DNA of 42,364 bases from Tardiphaga sp. (GTDB taxonomy: Bacteria; Pseudomonadota; Alphaproteobacteria; Rhizobiales; Xanthobacteraceae). The stretch spans positions 1-42,364 of the forward strand of contig JASBVG010000119.1 in NCBI GenBank assembly GCA_030147505.1. Direction: 5' to 3'. The notes beneath the pieces are model-generated. The model made no database searches. It worked only from the letters and a program-made list of their open reading frames with translations, and was not told where the DNA came from. The position numbers were made by a program, and so were the translations under genes. How positions within the stretch are numbered: the first letter of the stretch is position 1; each line of letters starts with the position of its first letter. Shown here piece after piece: positions 25,237-34,920 of the stretch.

Positions 25237-27377
25237 CCAATCTTCCCGCCGAAGCCTATGAGATCATCGAAGGCCGTCACTCCGACCCGTTCCACTATCT
25301 CGGGCCGCATAAGGAGAACGACCGCACGATCGTGCGCGCCTTCCTGCCAGATGCAGCCCGCGTGGACGCCATCGACGATCACGGCGCCACGACGCCGCTG
25401 GAGCGGGTGCACGATTCCGGCCTGTTCGTGGGAGCGCTCGCCAATGGATCGACGAAATATCAGCTGCGCGCGAAGTTCGGCGAAAGCGTCGTCGACCTCG
25501 AAGACCCGTATCGCTTTCCGCCGCTGCTGACCGATTTCGATCTCTACCTGCTCGGCGAAGGCACCGACCAGCGCATCTATGACAAGCTCGGCGCTCATCC
25601 GATGGTGCTCGACGGCATCGCCGGAGTGGCCTTTGTCGTTCTGGCGCCGAGTGCGAAACGCGTCAGCGTCGTGGGTGATTTCAATTTCTGGGATGCCCGC
25701 CGGCACCCGATGCGGGTGCGCGGCGTCGGTTATTGGGAGCTGTTCGTTCCCGGCGCTCATATCGGCAACCGCTACAAGTTCGACATCGTCGGCCAGCATG
25801 GGCAGCAGGTCGCGCAGAAGTCGGATCCGTTCGCCTTTGCCGCGGAGATGCGGCCGGCGACGGCCTCGATCGTCATTGACGAGCAGAAGATCCCGCATCC
25901 GCGACCGGCACCTCAAGGCATCAATGCGCTCAGCAAGCCGATGTCGATCTATGAAGTGCATCTCGGCTCCTGGCGCCGGAAGGGCGACAACGAGTGGCTG
26001 AGCTATCGCGATCTCGCCGAGGCGCTTCCGAAATACGTACGCGATATGGGCTTCACCCATGTGGAGTTTCTCCCGGTCAACGAGCATCCGTTCGACGGCT
26101 CCTGGGGATATCAGCCCACCGGCCTGTATGCGCCGACCAGCCGTTTCGGCTCGCCCGAGGACTTTGCCGCGCTGGTCGATGCGTGCCATGCCGAAGGGCT
26201 GGCCGTGTTGCTCGACTGGGTGCCTGGCCACTTCCCCGACGATGCTCACGGCCTCGGCCACTTCGATGGCACCGCTCTCTATGAACATGCCAATCCCCTG
26301 CAGGGCAGGCACATGGATTGGGGAACGCTGATCTACAATTACGGCCGCACGGAAATCGTCAATTTCCTCGTTTCCAACGCACTGTTCTGGCTCGACCGCT
26401 ACAATGTGGACGGCTTGCGCGTCGACGCGGTGGCATCGATGCTCTATCTCGACTACAGCCGCTCGGCCGGGGCGTGGATCCCGAACAAATATGGCGGCCG
26501 GGAAAATATCGAAGCCATTGAATTCCTGCGCCGCTTCAATCGCGAGCTGTTCGGCAAATTCCCCAACGCCACCACTGCGGCGGAGGAATCCACCGCATGG
26601 CCGCAAGTATCGCGCCCGGTCGAATTCGGCGGACTCGGCTTCGGCTACAAGTGGAACATGGGCTGGATGCACGACTCGCTGAACTACATCGGCAAGGATC
26701 CCATCCATCGCCGGCATCACCACGGCCAGATCCTGTTCGGACTGCATTACGCGTTCTCGGAGAACTTCATCCTGCCGCTGTCGCATGACGAGGTCGTGCA
26801 CGGCAAACGGTCGATCCTCGGCCGGATGCCCGGCGACGACTGGCAGCGGTTTGCCAATCTGCGCGCCTATTATTCCTTCATGTTCGGCCATCCCGGCAAG
26901 AAACTGATGTTCATGGGCTGCGAATTCGCCCAGGAGCGCGAATGGAATCACGATCAGTCACTGGACTGGCATTTGCTCGAACAGGATAGGCATGCCGGCA
27001 TCCATTCGCTGATCCGCGACCTCAACAAGCTCTATCGCGATACGCCGGCGCTGCACGAACTTGACTGCGATCCCGCCGGCTTTGAATGGCTCATCACTGA
27101 CGACGCCGATCGCAACGTATTTGCCTGGCTGCGCAAGGGCAACGCCCCACGCGCGCAATGTCTCGTGGTCGCAAATTTTTCACCAAATGTCTATCATGAC
27201 TATCGGGTGCGCGTGCCCTTCACCGGCAGGTGGCGCGAAGCATTGAATTCCGACGCCGGACTTTATGGTGGCAGCAATGTCGGCAATTCCGGCGAGGTGA
27301 CGGCCTCAGGCCTCGTGCCCGAACTGCAGCTCACATTGCCGCCGCTTGCTGCGATCTTTCTCGTACCGGAAGTCTGA
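25233..27377 (+). CDS. glgB: 1,4-alpha-glucan branching enzyme
   Basis: A 714-residue GH13 branching enzyme. An N-terminal domain and CBM48 (FHYLGPHKEND, SVVGDFNFWDARRHPMR) precede the catalytic barrel, which opens SIYEVHLGSWRR. Catalytic residues are Asp398 in GLRVDAVASMLYLDYSR, the AEEST pair Glu451/Glu452, and Asp519 in LSHDEVVHGK. It makes alpha-1,6 branches on the glucan that GlgE elongates. The ATG at 25233 overlaps the stop of the upstream fusion gene; the longer upstream frame only shadows it. Length is typical. Confidence 0.96.
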   Translation: MTNLPAEAYEIIEGRHSDPFHYLGPHKENDRTIVRAFLPDAARVDAIDDHGATTPLERVHDSGLFVGALANGSTKYQLRAKFGESVVDLEDPYRFPPLLTDFDLYLLGEGTDQRIYDKLGAHPMVLDGIAGVAFVVLAPSAKRVSVVGDFNFWDARRHPMRVRGVGYWELFVPGAHIGNRYKFDIVGQHGQQVAQKSDPFAFAAEMRPATASIVIDEQKIPHPRPAPQGINALSKPMSIYEVHLGSWRRKGDNEWLSYRDLAEALPKYVRDMGFTHVEFLPVNEHPFDGSWGYQPTGLYAPTSRFGSPEDFAALVDACHAEGLAVLLDWVPGHFPDDAHGLGHFDGTALYEHANPLQGRHMDWGTLIYNYGRTEIVNFLVSNALFWLDRYNVDGLRVDAVASMLYLDYSRSAGAWIPNKYGGRENIEAIEFLRRFNRELFGKFPNATTAAEESTAWPQVSRPVEFGGLGFGYKWNMGWMHDSLNYIGKDPIHRRHHHGQILFGLHYAFSENFILPLSHDEVVHGKRSILGRMPGDDWQRFANLRAYYSFMFGHPGKKLMFMGCEFAQEREWNHDQSLDWHLLEQDRHAGIHSLIRDLNKLYRDTPALHELDCDPAGFEWLITDDADRNVFAWLRKGNAPRAQCLVVANFSPNVYHDYRVRVPFTGRWREALNSDAGLYGGSNVGNSGEVTASGLVPELQLTLPPLAAIFLVPEV

Positions 27378-27380
27378 TCG

Positions 27381-29459
27381 ATGCGTCTTTCAGCCGGAAC
27401 GCCCTCCCGCCTCGGGGCCAGCTGGGACGGGCGGGGGACAAATTTTGCCTTGTTCTCCGCACACGCCAAAAAGGTCGAGTTATGCCTGTTCGACGGCCAG
27501 GGTCGCCGCGAGCTCGAACGCATCGAGCTGCCCGAATATAACGAGCACGTCTTTCACGGCTATCTCAACGACGTCTCGCCCGGCCAACTCTACGGCTATC
27601 GCGTCCACGGACCGTATGAACCGGAACACGGCCATCGCTTCAATCCGCACAAGCTCTTGCTCGATCCCTATGCCAAGAAGCTCGCCGGCCGCCTGGTCTG
27701 GAGCGACGCCCATTTTGGCTACCGCACGGGATCATCGCGCGAAGATCTATCCTTCGACCGCCGCGACAATGCACGCGGCATGCCGAAGGCCGTGGTCGTC
27801 GACGAGACCTTCAATTGGGGGCGCCGCGAAGCGCGGCCGAGCATTCCCTGGGAAGATACGATTTTCTACGAGGCGCATGTCAAAGGCCTGACCCAGACGC
27901 GCCAGGACATACCCGCAGGTTTGCGCGGCACCTATCGCGGCCTTGCGGCGCCTGCGATGATCGACCACCTCAAGCGGCTCGGCGTCACATCCATCGAACT
28001 CCTGCCGGTCCATGCCTTCGTCGACGATCGCCGCCTCGTCGAGATGAAGCTCGTCAACTACTGGGGCTACAACACACTCGGCTTTTTCGCGCCAGAGGCG
28101 CGATACGGCGCCGACAATCCGCTCGATGCCTTTCGCACCACGGTGGCCCGGCTGCACGATGCCGGTATCGAGGTCATTCTCGACGTCGTCTACAATCACA
28201 CGGCCGAAGGCAATCACCTTGGCCCGACGCTGAGCTATCGCGGCATCGACAATGCGTCCTATTACTGGCTGATGCCGGATAATCCACGTTACTACGATGA
28301 CTTCACCGGCTGTGGCTCGTCGTTGAACCTCACCCACCCCCGCGTCCTGCAGATGGTGATGGACTCGCTGCGCTACTGGGTCGAGGTCTGCCATGTGGAC
28401 GGTTTCCGCTTCGACCTCGCCACCACGCTGGCGCGCGGGCCGAATGGTTTCGATCGCAACAGCAACTTCCTGACAGCCATTCGGCAGGACCCTGTTCTAT
28501 CGACCGCCAAGATGGTTGCCGAGCCCTGGGACCTCGGCATGGGCGGTTACCAGGTGGGCGCCTATCCGTCGCAATGGTCGGAATGGAACGACAAATATCG
28601 CAGCGCGATGCGTCGCTACTGGGCCGGCGAAGGCTCGCTGATCGGCGAGGTGTCAAGCCGCATGACCGGCTCCTCCGACGTCTTCAACCATGACGGTCGC
28701 AGGCAGCGTGCCGGCATCAACCACGTTACGGTGCACGACGGGTTTCCGCTTGCCGATCTGTTTGCCTATAACGAGAAGCACAACGAGGCGAATGGCGAGG
28801 ACAATCGCGACGGCTCCAACGACAACCACAGCAACAATTTTGGCGTCGAGGGACTGACGGACGATCCGGCCATCAATGCGCTGCGCCGGCAGTTGCGCAA
28901 GAACCAGCTGGCCTGCCTGTTTCTCGCCCAAGGCGTTCCGTTGCTGCTGGCCGGCGACGAGGTCGGCAATAGCCAGGGCGGGAACAACAACGCCTATTGC
29001 CAGGACAATGAAATCGGCTGGGTGAGCTGGGACGGGCTCGGCAACAAGGACGACGATCTGACCGATTTCATCGGCCACATGGCGCAGTTGCGCCAGCGCT
29101 TCCCCCAGATCACATCGCAGAAATGGCTCGACGGCCGTCGCGCCGATGGCAGCTATGGCGTGCTGTGGCTGACGCCCTCCGCCGACGAGATGACCGAGAC
29201 CGACTGGGCCTTCCCGGACGGTCGTTTCCTCTCTTACGTGATGAGTTCGAACGAAAAGGGCGGCAATCCGTTGTTCATCGTCCTGAACGCAGCGCCTGAA
29301 GGCATTCCTTTCAAGCTGCCGAAACTCACCGAATACAAGAGCTGGCGCCAAGTGCTGAACACCGCCGACGACAAACTCTCGATTGCCATCCTCCCTCCCG
29401 GCGCCGATGTCGATGCACCGGCGCGCTCCGTTCTCGCCTTTGCAGGAACGCCTGCATGA
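27381..29459 (+). CDS. glgX: Glycogen debranching enzyme GlgX
   Basis: A 692-residue isoamylase-type GH13 enzyme that cleaves alpha-1,6 branches. Signature stretches are GRGTNFALFSAHAKKVELCL (CBM48), FYEAHVKGLTQ, YWGYNTLGFFAPE, nucleophile Asp345 in GFRFDLATTLAR, Glu381 in AEPWDLGMGGYQVG, and TVHDGFPLADLFAYNEKHNE. It starts 3 bp after glgB, and its stop overlaps the treZ start (ATGA at 29456-29459). In this operon it may act as the TreX partner that feeds linear chains to TreY; GlgX and TreX are closely related and the sequence alone does not separate them. Confidence 0.94.
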   Translation: MRLSAGTPSRLGASWDGRGTNFALFSAHAKKVELCLFDGQGRRELERIELPEYNEHVFHGYLNDVSPGQLYGYRVHGPYEPEHGHRFNPHKLLLDPYAKKLAGRLVWSDAHFGYRTGSSREDLSFDRRDNARGMPKAVVVDETFNWGRREARPSIPWEDTIFYEAHVKGLTQTRQDIPAGLRGTYRGLAAPAMIDHLKRLGVTSIELLPVHAFVDDRRLVEMKLVNYWGYNTLGFFAPEARYGADNPLDAFRTTVARLHDAGIEVILDVVYNHTAEGNHLGPTLSYRGIDNASYYWLMPDNPRYYDDFTGCGSSLNLTHPRVLQMVMDSLRYWVEVCHVDGFRFDLATTLARGPNGFDRNSNFLTAIRQDPVLSTAKMVAEPWDLGMGGYQVGAYPSQWSEWNDKYRSAMRRYWAGEGSLIGEVSSRMTGSSDVFNHDGRRQRAGINHVTVHDGFPLADLFAYNEKHNEANGEDNRDGSNDNHSNNFGVEGLTDDPAINALRRQLRKNQLACLFLAQGVPLLLAGDEVGNSQGGNNNAYCQDNEIGWVSWDGLGNKDDDLTDFIGHMAQLRQRFPQITSQKWLDGRRADGSYGVLWLTPSADEMTETDWAFPDGRFLSYVMSSNEKGGNPLFIVLNAAPEGIPFKLPKLTEYKSWRQVLNTADDKLSIAILPPGADVDAPARSVLAFAGTPA

Positions 29460-31207
29460 GCACGCGCAGCTTCGGGCCACGACTGACCGACAAGGGCACC
29501 ACATTTCGTCTGTGGGCACCGGCGGCCGGCCGTGTCGAGGTGATTGTCGACAAACCCTATCCGATGACGCTCGAAGAGGATGGCTGGCATGGCGCCGACC
29601 TGCCGGGCATTGCCGCCGGGGCCACCTATAGGTTCCGCATCGATGGCGAAACGGAGGTGCCGGACCCCGGCTCGTCGTTCCAGCCGGAGGACGTCAACGG
29701 CCCGAGCGAAATCGTCGATCACGCGACTTACCAGTGGCGGGCCGATGGGTGGCGCGGGCGCGCGTGGGAAGAGACGGTGCTGCTCGAGACCCATGTGGGC
29801 ACCTTCACGGCCGAGGGCACCTATCGCGCGATGATCGACAAGCTCGATCATCTCGTCAGAACCGGCATCACTGCGTTTGAGCTGATGCCCCTTGCGGATT
29901 TCTCAGGCAATCGCAACTGGGGCTATGACGGCGTCCTGTGGTACGCGCCGGATCACATCTATGGTCGGCCAGACGATCTGAAGGCGCTGATAGATGAAGC
30001 GCATCTGCGCGGACTCAGCGTCTTTCTCGATGTCGTCTACAATCATTTCGGTCCCGAGGGAAATTACCTGGGCCTCTACGCGCCGACTTTCTTCGGCGGC
30101 GCCGACACGCCGTGGGGTTCCGCGATCGACTATCGCGTGCGGCAGGTCCGCGCCTACGCAATCGAGAACGCGCTGATGTGGCTCCGCGACTATCGCTTCG
30201 ACGGCCTGCGTCTCGACGCGGTGCATGCCATCGTCGAGCCGGGGGAGATCTCCATGCTGCATGAGTTGAGCCGCGAGGTCGGCAAGCTCGCCGCGGATAC
30301 CGGCCGACAGATCCATCTGGTGCTGGAGAACGATGACAATCGCGCCACTTTGCTCGATCCTGCGACCAATCCGTCCCGTGGCAAGTACCGGGCGCAGTGG
30401 AACGACGACTATCACCACGCCTGGCACGTCCTGCTTACCGGCGAGAACAAGGGCTATTACGCCGATTATGCGCCGAGCCCGCTCGATCATGTCGTGAAGG
30501 CGCTCGGCTCCGGTTTCGCCTATCAGGGCCAGCCCTCCGCACATCGGGGCGGCGAGATGCGCGGCGAACCGAGCGGCGCCCTGCCACCATCTGCTTTCGT
30601 CAACTTCCTGCAGAACCACGACCAGATCGGCAACCGCGCCCTCGGCGATCGCCTGGAAGCAATCGCCAATCCGCTGGCTGTTGAGGCCGCGCTCGCGATC
30701 ACGCTGCTGGCGCCGATGGTGCCGATGCTGTTTCAGGGCGAGGAATGGGGCTCGCAAGTGCCATTTCCGTTCTTCTGCGATTTCGAAGGCGATCTTGCCA
30801 ATGCCGTGCGCAACGGCCGCAAAAAGGAATTCGCCAGCGCGTACGAAAAATATGGCGACGACATTCCGGACCCGCTCGACATTACAACCTTCGAGAATGC
30901 GAAGATCGATTGGGAGATGCGTGATGGCGCCGGCAAGCGGCGCTGGGCCATGGTGCGCGACCTGCTCAGGATGCGAAAACAGCACATCGTGCCTCGCAAT
31001 ATCGGCGCTCGCTTCGGCAAGGTCGAAGAGAAGGGCGGCCTCGTCATCGCAAGCTGGATGATGGCCGATGACCGACCGCTCACGCTGCGCGCCAATCTCT
31101 CCGACAAGCCGGTCACCGCATCCGCGGCAACCGGCACGCTGATCTGGGGCAGGCAGGGCGATGCCCTGGCGCCATGGGCGATCCAATGGTGGATTGGAGA
31201 CAAGTGA
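29456..31207 (+). CDS. treZ: Malto-oligosyltrehalose trehalohydrolase
   Basis: A 583-residue GH13 enzyme that releases trehalose from malto-oligosyltrehalose. Features are the N-terminal sandwich FRLWAPAAGRVEVIVDKPYP, LLETHVGTFTAEGTYRAMI, GNRNWGYDGVLWYAPDHIYG, nucleophile Asp254 in GLRLDAVHAI, Glu291 in HLVLENDDNRA, and LQNHDQIGNRALGDRL. It overlaps the end of glgX by 4 bp, and treY begins on the next base after its stop. TreZ and TreY are an obligate pair. Confidence 0.95.
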   Translation: MSTRSFGPRLTDKGTTFRLWAPAAGRVEVIVDKPYPMTLEEDGWHGADLPGIAAGATYRFRIDGETEVPDPGSSFQPEDVNGPSEIVDHATYQWRADGWRGRAWEETVLLETHVGTFTAEGTYRAMIDKLDHLVRTGITAFELMPLADFSGNRNWGYDGVLWYAPDHIYGRPDDLKALIDEAHLRGLSVFLDVVYNHFGPEGNYLGLYAPTFFGGADTPWGSAIDYRVRQVRAYAIENALMWLRDYRFDGLRLDAVHAIVEPGEISMLHELSREVGKLAADTGRQIHLVLENDDNRATLLDPATNPSRGKYRAQWNDDYHHAWHVLLTGENKGYYADYAPSPLDHVVKALGSGFAYQGQPSAHRGGEMRGEPSGALPPSAFVNFLQNHDQIGNRALGDRLEAIANPLAVEAALAITLLAPMVPMLFQGEEWGSQVPFPFFCDFEGDLANAVRNGRKKEFASAYEKYGDDIPDPLDITTFENAKIDWEMRDGAGKRRWAMVRDLLRMRKQHIVPRNIGARFGKVEEKGGLVIASWMMADDRPLTLRANLSDKPVTASAATGTLIWGRQGDALAPWAIQWWIGDK

Positions 31208-33970
31208 ATGCCGCCGGCCATTCCGACCGCCACCTATCGCCTGCAGCTGACGAAAGACTTCGACTTCGATGCCGCCGCGCTTATCGCCCCCTATCTCAAA
31301 ACGCTCGGCATCAGCCATGTCTATGCCTCCCCCTTCATGAAAGCCCGCGCGGGCTCGACCCATGGCTATGACATCGTCGATCACACCAAGCTCACTCCCG
31401 AACTCGGCGGCGACGCCGGCTTCGAACGGCTCAGCGCAGCGCTGAAGAAAAACGATCTCGGCCTGATTCTCGACTTCGTCCCCAATCATGTCGGCGTGCA
31501 CTATGCCGATAATCCGTGGTGGCTCGACGTGCTCGAATGGGGCCAGGCCTCACCGCACGCCGTCTCGTTCGATATCGACTGGGAGACCCTGCCCTACCGC
31601 GCCCGCGGCGGCCTGCTGCTGCCGATCATCGGCTCGAGCTATGGCCAGGCGCTGGAAAATGGCGAGATCGAGCTGAAATATGATGCGGCCGAAGGCAATT
31701 TTTCGGCGTGGTATTACGAACATCGCCTGCCCATCGCGCCGGAGCGCTATAGCGAGATGCTGCGCACCATCGTCAAGGAGGCCAAGGCGGCCGACACCGC
31801 ACCGGGCCGGGCCATCCTGACGCTGGCCGGCAAGCACAAGGGTCTGCGCCATCCCAATCGCAGCGAGGCCCCCGCCTTCAAGAAGCAACTCGCCTCCATC
31901 GACGGCGCTGCCGATGTCATCGCCCGCGGCCTCGACGCCTATCGCGCCGGGCCGGAACGCCCTGCACAGACCCAGACGCTGCACATGCTGCTGGAACGCC
32001 AGCACTACAAGCTCGGCCAATGGCGACTTGCTTCCAGCGAGATCAATTATCGCCGCTTCTTCGACGTGAACACGCTGGCCGGTTTGCGCGTTGAGGACAA
32101 CGACACCTTCGAGGCGATCCATACGCAGGTGAAACGCCTGATCGCCGATGACAAGCTGCAGGGCCTGCGCCTCGATCACATCGACGGCCTGCGCGATCCC
32201 TCGCAGTATTTTCAGCGCCTGCGCCGCCTCGTCCGCGAGGCGCATGGTAAAGGAAAACCCTTCTACGTCGTCGTCGAGAAAATTCTCGGCGAGAACGAGA
32301 AGCTCGTGCCCTTCGCAGGCGTGCATGGCACCACCGGCTATGAATGGCTCAATGTCATCACGCAGGTGCTCGTCGATGAGCAAGGTCTCGAACCGCTTGG
32401 CGAGACCTGGCGGCAGGTCAGCAATACGTCACCCAAATTCGAGCCTTTGCTCATCGATGCGAAGCGGCGCGTGCTCGACACTTTGTTGCTCTCGGAATTT
32501 ACCGTGCTAACGCGCCTGCTCGCACGCATCGCCAATGGCCATTACTCGACCCGCGACTTCTCCGCCGACACGCTGCGCCAGGCTTTTGAGCTCTATGTGC
32601 TGCATTTCCCGGTCTATCGGACCTATCTGACCGCCGCCGGTCCTTCCGCGCTCGATCGGGCGCTGATCTCGGATACGATCGAGAAGGCGCGCGCCGACTG
32701 GTTCGGCACCGACGAAGGCCTGTTCGACTTCCTGCGCGATGCGCTGACGCTTGACCTTCTCAAACCCGGCCGTCCCGCGCACAGCAAGCCGCGGGTACGG
32801 CGTTTCGCGCTCAAGGTACAGCAATTCACCGGGCCGACCATGGCGAAGTCGCTCGAGGATACGGCCTTCTATCGCTACCACAAGCTATTGGCACTCAACG
32901 AAGTCGGCGGCGAGCCGGCGGCCACGGCGATGCCAGTCGCACGATTCCACGAGCTCATGGCCCAACGCGCCAGCGAATTTCCGCATGGCATGACCTCGAC
33001 CGCCACACATGACACCAAGCGTGGCGAGGATGCCCGCACCCGCTTGCTTGTCCTGGCCGAACTTCCCGGCGAATGGGCCACAGCCGTAAGCCGCTGGAAA
33101 GTGCTCAACGCACCGCATGTCATCGTGGATGGCAAGATGCGTTCGCCTTCAGCCTCCTTCGAATACATGCTGTATCAGACACTGGTTGGCGCGTGGGAGC
33201 TTGACGCACACGGCCAAAGCTTTCTCGAACGCATGCAGGCCTATGCGCTGAAGGCCGCGCGGGAAGGCAAGGAAGAAACGAGCTGGCTCAATCCGCATGA
33301 AGCCTATGAAAAGGGCCTGCAGGACTTCCTCGCCCGCATTCTCGATCCCGTCACGTCAAAGGAGTTCATCGAGCAAATTGATACCTTTGCGCAGCGGATG
33401 GCCCTGGTCGGCGCGCTCAACTCGCTCAGCCAGATCACGCTGAAAGCGACGATCCCCGGCATGCCCGATTTCTATCAGGGCACGGAATTCTTCGACACCT
33501 CTCTGGTCGACCCCGACAATCGCCGTCCCGTGGACTTCGCTGAACGTGTCGCGCTGCCGGAAAAAATCAAGACGCCCGACTGGAAGGCGTTGTCAGACAG
33601 CTGGCCCGACGGCCACATCAAGTTTGCATGGACGCGCGAACTCCTGAAGCTACGTAGCGAGCTCTCCGATGTGTTCACCGACGGCGACTATGAGCCGCTC
33701 GACGTCACCGGCCCGCATTCGGCGCATATCATCGCGTTCGCGCGTCGCGGCCAGCGCAACGCGGCCATCATGATTGTTGGACGCAAGCTCGCAGGCTTCA
33801 CGGATGGCGGTCGGAAATGGTTCGATGGAGCGACCCTTCACGCGACAGTCCACGCGCCCGGCTATGACATGGCGGACATCATCGTCGCGGAGCATCTGCG
33901 GCATCTGCCGGTCGCGGTCATCAGAACGAGGGCAGTTCCGAAACGTCCTCGTTCGACACGGCTACAATAA
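31208..33970 (+). CDS. treY: Malto-oligosyltrehalose synthase
   Basis: A 920-residue GH13 enzyme that turns the reducing end of an alpha-glucan into a trehalose unit. Motifs include PTATYRLQL-like IPTATYRLQLTKDFDFDAAA, SHVYASPFMKARAGSTHGYD, DFVPNHVGV, Asp323 in LRLDHIDGLRDP, Glu357 in YVVVEKILGENEKL and STATHDTKRGEDAR. It starts directly after the treZ stop with no gap and ends the operon. The following 211 bp (33971-34181) hold no gene and no clear terminator. Confidence 0.95.
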   Translation: MPPAIPTATYRLQLTKDFDFDAAALIAPYLKTLGISHVYASPFMKARAGSTHGYDIVDHTKLTPELGGDAGFERLSAALKKNDLGLILDFVPNHVGVHYADNPWWLDVLEWGQASPHAVSFDIDWETLPYRARGGLLLPIIGSSYGQALENGEIELKYDAAEGNFSAWYYEHRLPIAPERYSEMLRTIVKEAKAADTAPGRAILTLAGKHKGLRHPNRSEAPAFKKQLASIDGAADVIARGLDAYRAGPERPAQTQTLHMLLERQHYKLGQWRLASSEINYRRFFDVNTLAGLRVEDNDTFEAIHTQVKRLIADDKLQGLRLDHIDGLRDPSQYFQRLRRLVREAHGKGKPFYVVVEKILGENEKLVPFAGVHGTTGYEWLNVITQVLVDEQGLEPLGETWRQVSNTSPKFEPLLIDAKRRVLDTLLLSEFTVLTRLLARIANGHYSTRDFSADTLRQAFELYVLHFPVYRTYLTAAGPSALDRALISDTIEKARADWFGTDEGLFDFLRDALTLDLLKPGRPAHSKPRVRRFALKVQQFTGPTMAKSLEDTAFYRYHKLLALNEVGGEPAATAMPVARFHELMAQRASEFPHGMTSTATHDTKRGEDARTRLLVLAELPGEWATAVSRWKVLNAPHVIVDGKMRSPSASFEYMLYQTLVGAWELDAHGQSFLERMQAYALKAAREGKEETSWLNPHEAYEKGLQDFLARILDPVTSKEFIEQIDTFAQRMALVGALNSLSQITLKATIPGMPDFYQGTEFFDTSLVDPDNRRPVDFAERVALPEKIKTPDWKALSDSWPDGHIKFAWTRELLKLRSELSDVFTDGDYEPLDVTGPHSAHIIAFARRGQRNAAIMIVGRKLAGFTDGGRKWFDGATLHATVHAPGYDMADIIVAEHLRHLPVAVIRTRAVPKRPRSTRLQ

Positions 33971-34181
33971 CGACAAGGCCGCCCGGGATTGATGCCGAAC
34001 GGCCTGGCGGATGTCGTGCCGACTCAGAGGTGGTTCGGTTCCCTTCCTCCGCACCAGCTCAGATTTTCATCAAATTGTTTGCGAATGGTTACCAGTCGTG
34101 CCGATGTGCGCTGCACATAACGATTGCGCTACTTGTGCTGCGCAGCAATATCGATCGAGATATCTCGACATGCGGCCTTTA

Positions 34182-34490
34182 TTACTTTTTCTCGAGCAGC
34201 AATTTCCCGCGCGACTTGATTGTTGCCTGCGCGACTTCTGCGAAACGCTGCAACAGCCACGGCAGCGTCACTTCCACATTCACGCGATCATCGAGCACAT
34301 CGACATGTCCCGATGCCATCTGTCCCATCGCACGCACGCGGAGATCTAACTGATCACCGTCCCAGCGTTCGTCTTCCACTTTCACCATCGGAACGCTGGC
34401 GGCGGCGCGCGCGAGGCCACTCTTGAGACGGCGCGTGGCTTCCTCGCGACCGAGCGAATGCGGAATGGATACGGTGAGTGGGGCAGGCAT
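34182..34490 (-). CDS. Polyhydroxyalkanoic acid system family protein
   Basis: A 102-residue protein matching the PHA_gran_rgn family: PLTVSIPHSLGREEATRRLK near the start, then WDGDQLDLRVRAMGQMASGH, NVEVTLPWLLQRFAEV and a lysine-rich end LLLEKK. Family members are found with polyhydroxyalkanoate granule genes and may bind granules or nucleic acid; the biochemical role is not settled. ATG at 34490 is preferred over ATG at 34505 because AGGA lies 8 bp before it and family members start at MPxPL. It is divergent from the DUF3309 gene. Confidence 0.85.
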   Translation of the reverse strand: MPAPLTVSIPHSLGREEATRRLKSGLARAAASVPMVKVEDERWDGDQLDLRVRAMGQMASGHVDVLDDRVNVEVTLPWLLQRFAEVAQATIKSRGKLLLEKK

Positions 34491-34565
34491 CGCAAACGTC
34501 CTCATCTGGTTCGTTCAATTCATAACTCATGCCACTACACAAAGCTCCTCCATGGTTTCAATCCC

Positions 34566-34590
34566 GGAACCTTGCCGACTGCTGCGCGTT
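34566..34590 (+). promoter_or_regulatory. EcfG-type promoter for the DUF3309 gene
   Basis: GGAAC (34566-34570), 16 bp, then CGTT (34587-34590): a perfect match to the alphaproteobacterial general-stress promoter consensus. The expected start near 34597 leaves a leader of roughly 40 bp before the ATG at 34639, with GAGGAGAG as ribosome-binding site. Confidence 0.78.
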
Positions 34591-34638
34591 TTTATCGCAG
34601 ACGGCAACGGACAAATGCGAAGGCTGAGGAGAGAAAAC

Positions 34639-34803
34639 ATGTCCATTGGTACGATTATTCTGATCATTCTGATCATCGCACTGCTCGGCGGCTTCAGCGG
34701 TATCGGCGGCGGACCGTTTTACGGCACCGGCTATTACGGCGGCGGCGGCCTCGGTTTGGTAATTGTGATTCTGCTGATCCTTCTGCTGCTTGGTCGACTA
34801 TAA
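34639..34803 (+). CDS. Small DUF3309 membrane protein
   Basis: A 54-residue membrane peptide. It has two hydrophobic helices, residues 3-16 (IGTIILIILIIALL) and 38-52 (LGLVIVILLILLLLG), joined by a Gly/Tyr-rich loop with GGFSGIGGGPFYGTGYYGGG. This matches the DUF3309 family, abundant in Bradyrhizobiaceae, with no assigned function. It is preceded by a perfect EcfG-type promoter and followed by an intrinsic terminator, so it is a stand-alone stress-regulated unit. A role in the envelope during stress is a reasonable inference. Confidence 0.88.
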   Translation: MSIGTIILIILIIALLGGFSGIGGGPFYGTGYYGGGGLGLVIVILLILLLLGRL

Positions 34804-34827
34804 GCAGCTCAATCTGGTTTCGAGATG

Positions 34828-34855
34828 CGCGGCTCGGAAACGAACCGCGTTTTTC
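34828..34855 (+). terminator. Intrinsic terminator of the DUF3309 gene
   Basis: CGCGGCTCG (34828-34836) pairs with CGAACCGCG (34841-34849), with one mismatch, across a GAAA tetraloop. TTTTT follows at 34850-34854. It begins 25 bp after the stop codon. Confidence 0.85.
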
Positions 34856-34881
34856 GTATTGGTTTGCTACCTGTTCTGATG

Positions 34882-34914
34882 CTGTCATCGCCCGGCGGGA
34901 GCGGGCGATGACAG
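34882..34914. terminator. Bidirectional hairpin between DUF3309 and ligD
   Basis: CTGTCATCGCCCG (34882-34894) and CGGGCGATGACAG (34902-34914) form a perfect 13-bp stem with a 7-base loop, ending 6 bp before the ligD stop codon. It lies between convergent genes. No strong T run is present on either side. Confidence 0.6.
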
Positions 34915-34920
34915 ACGAAG

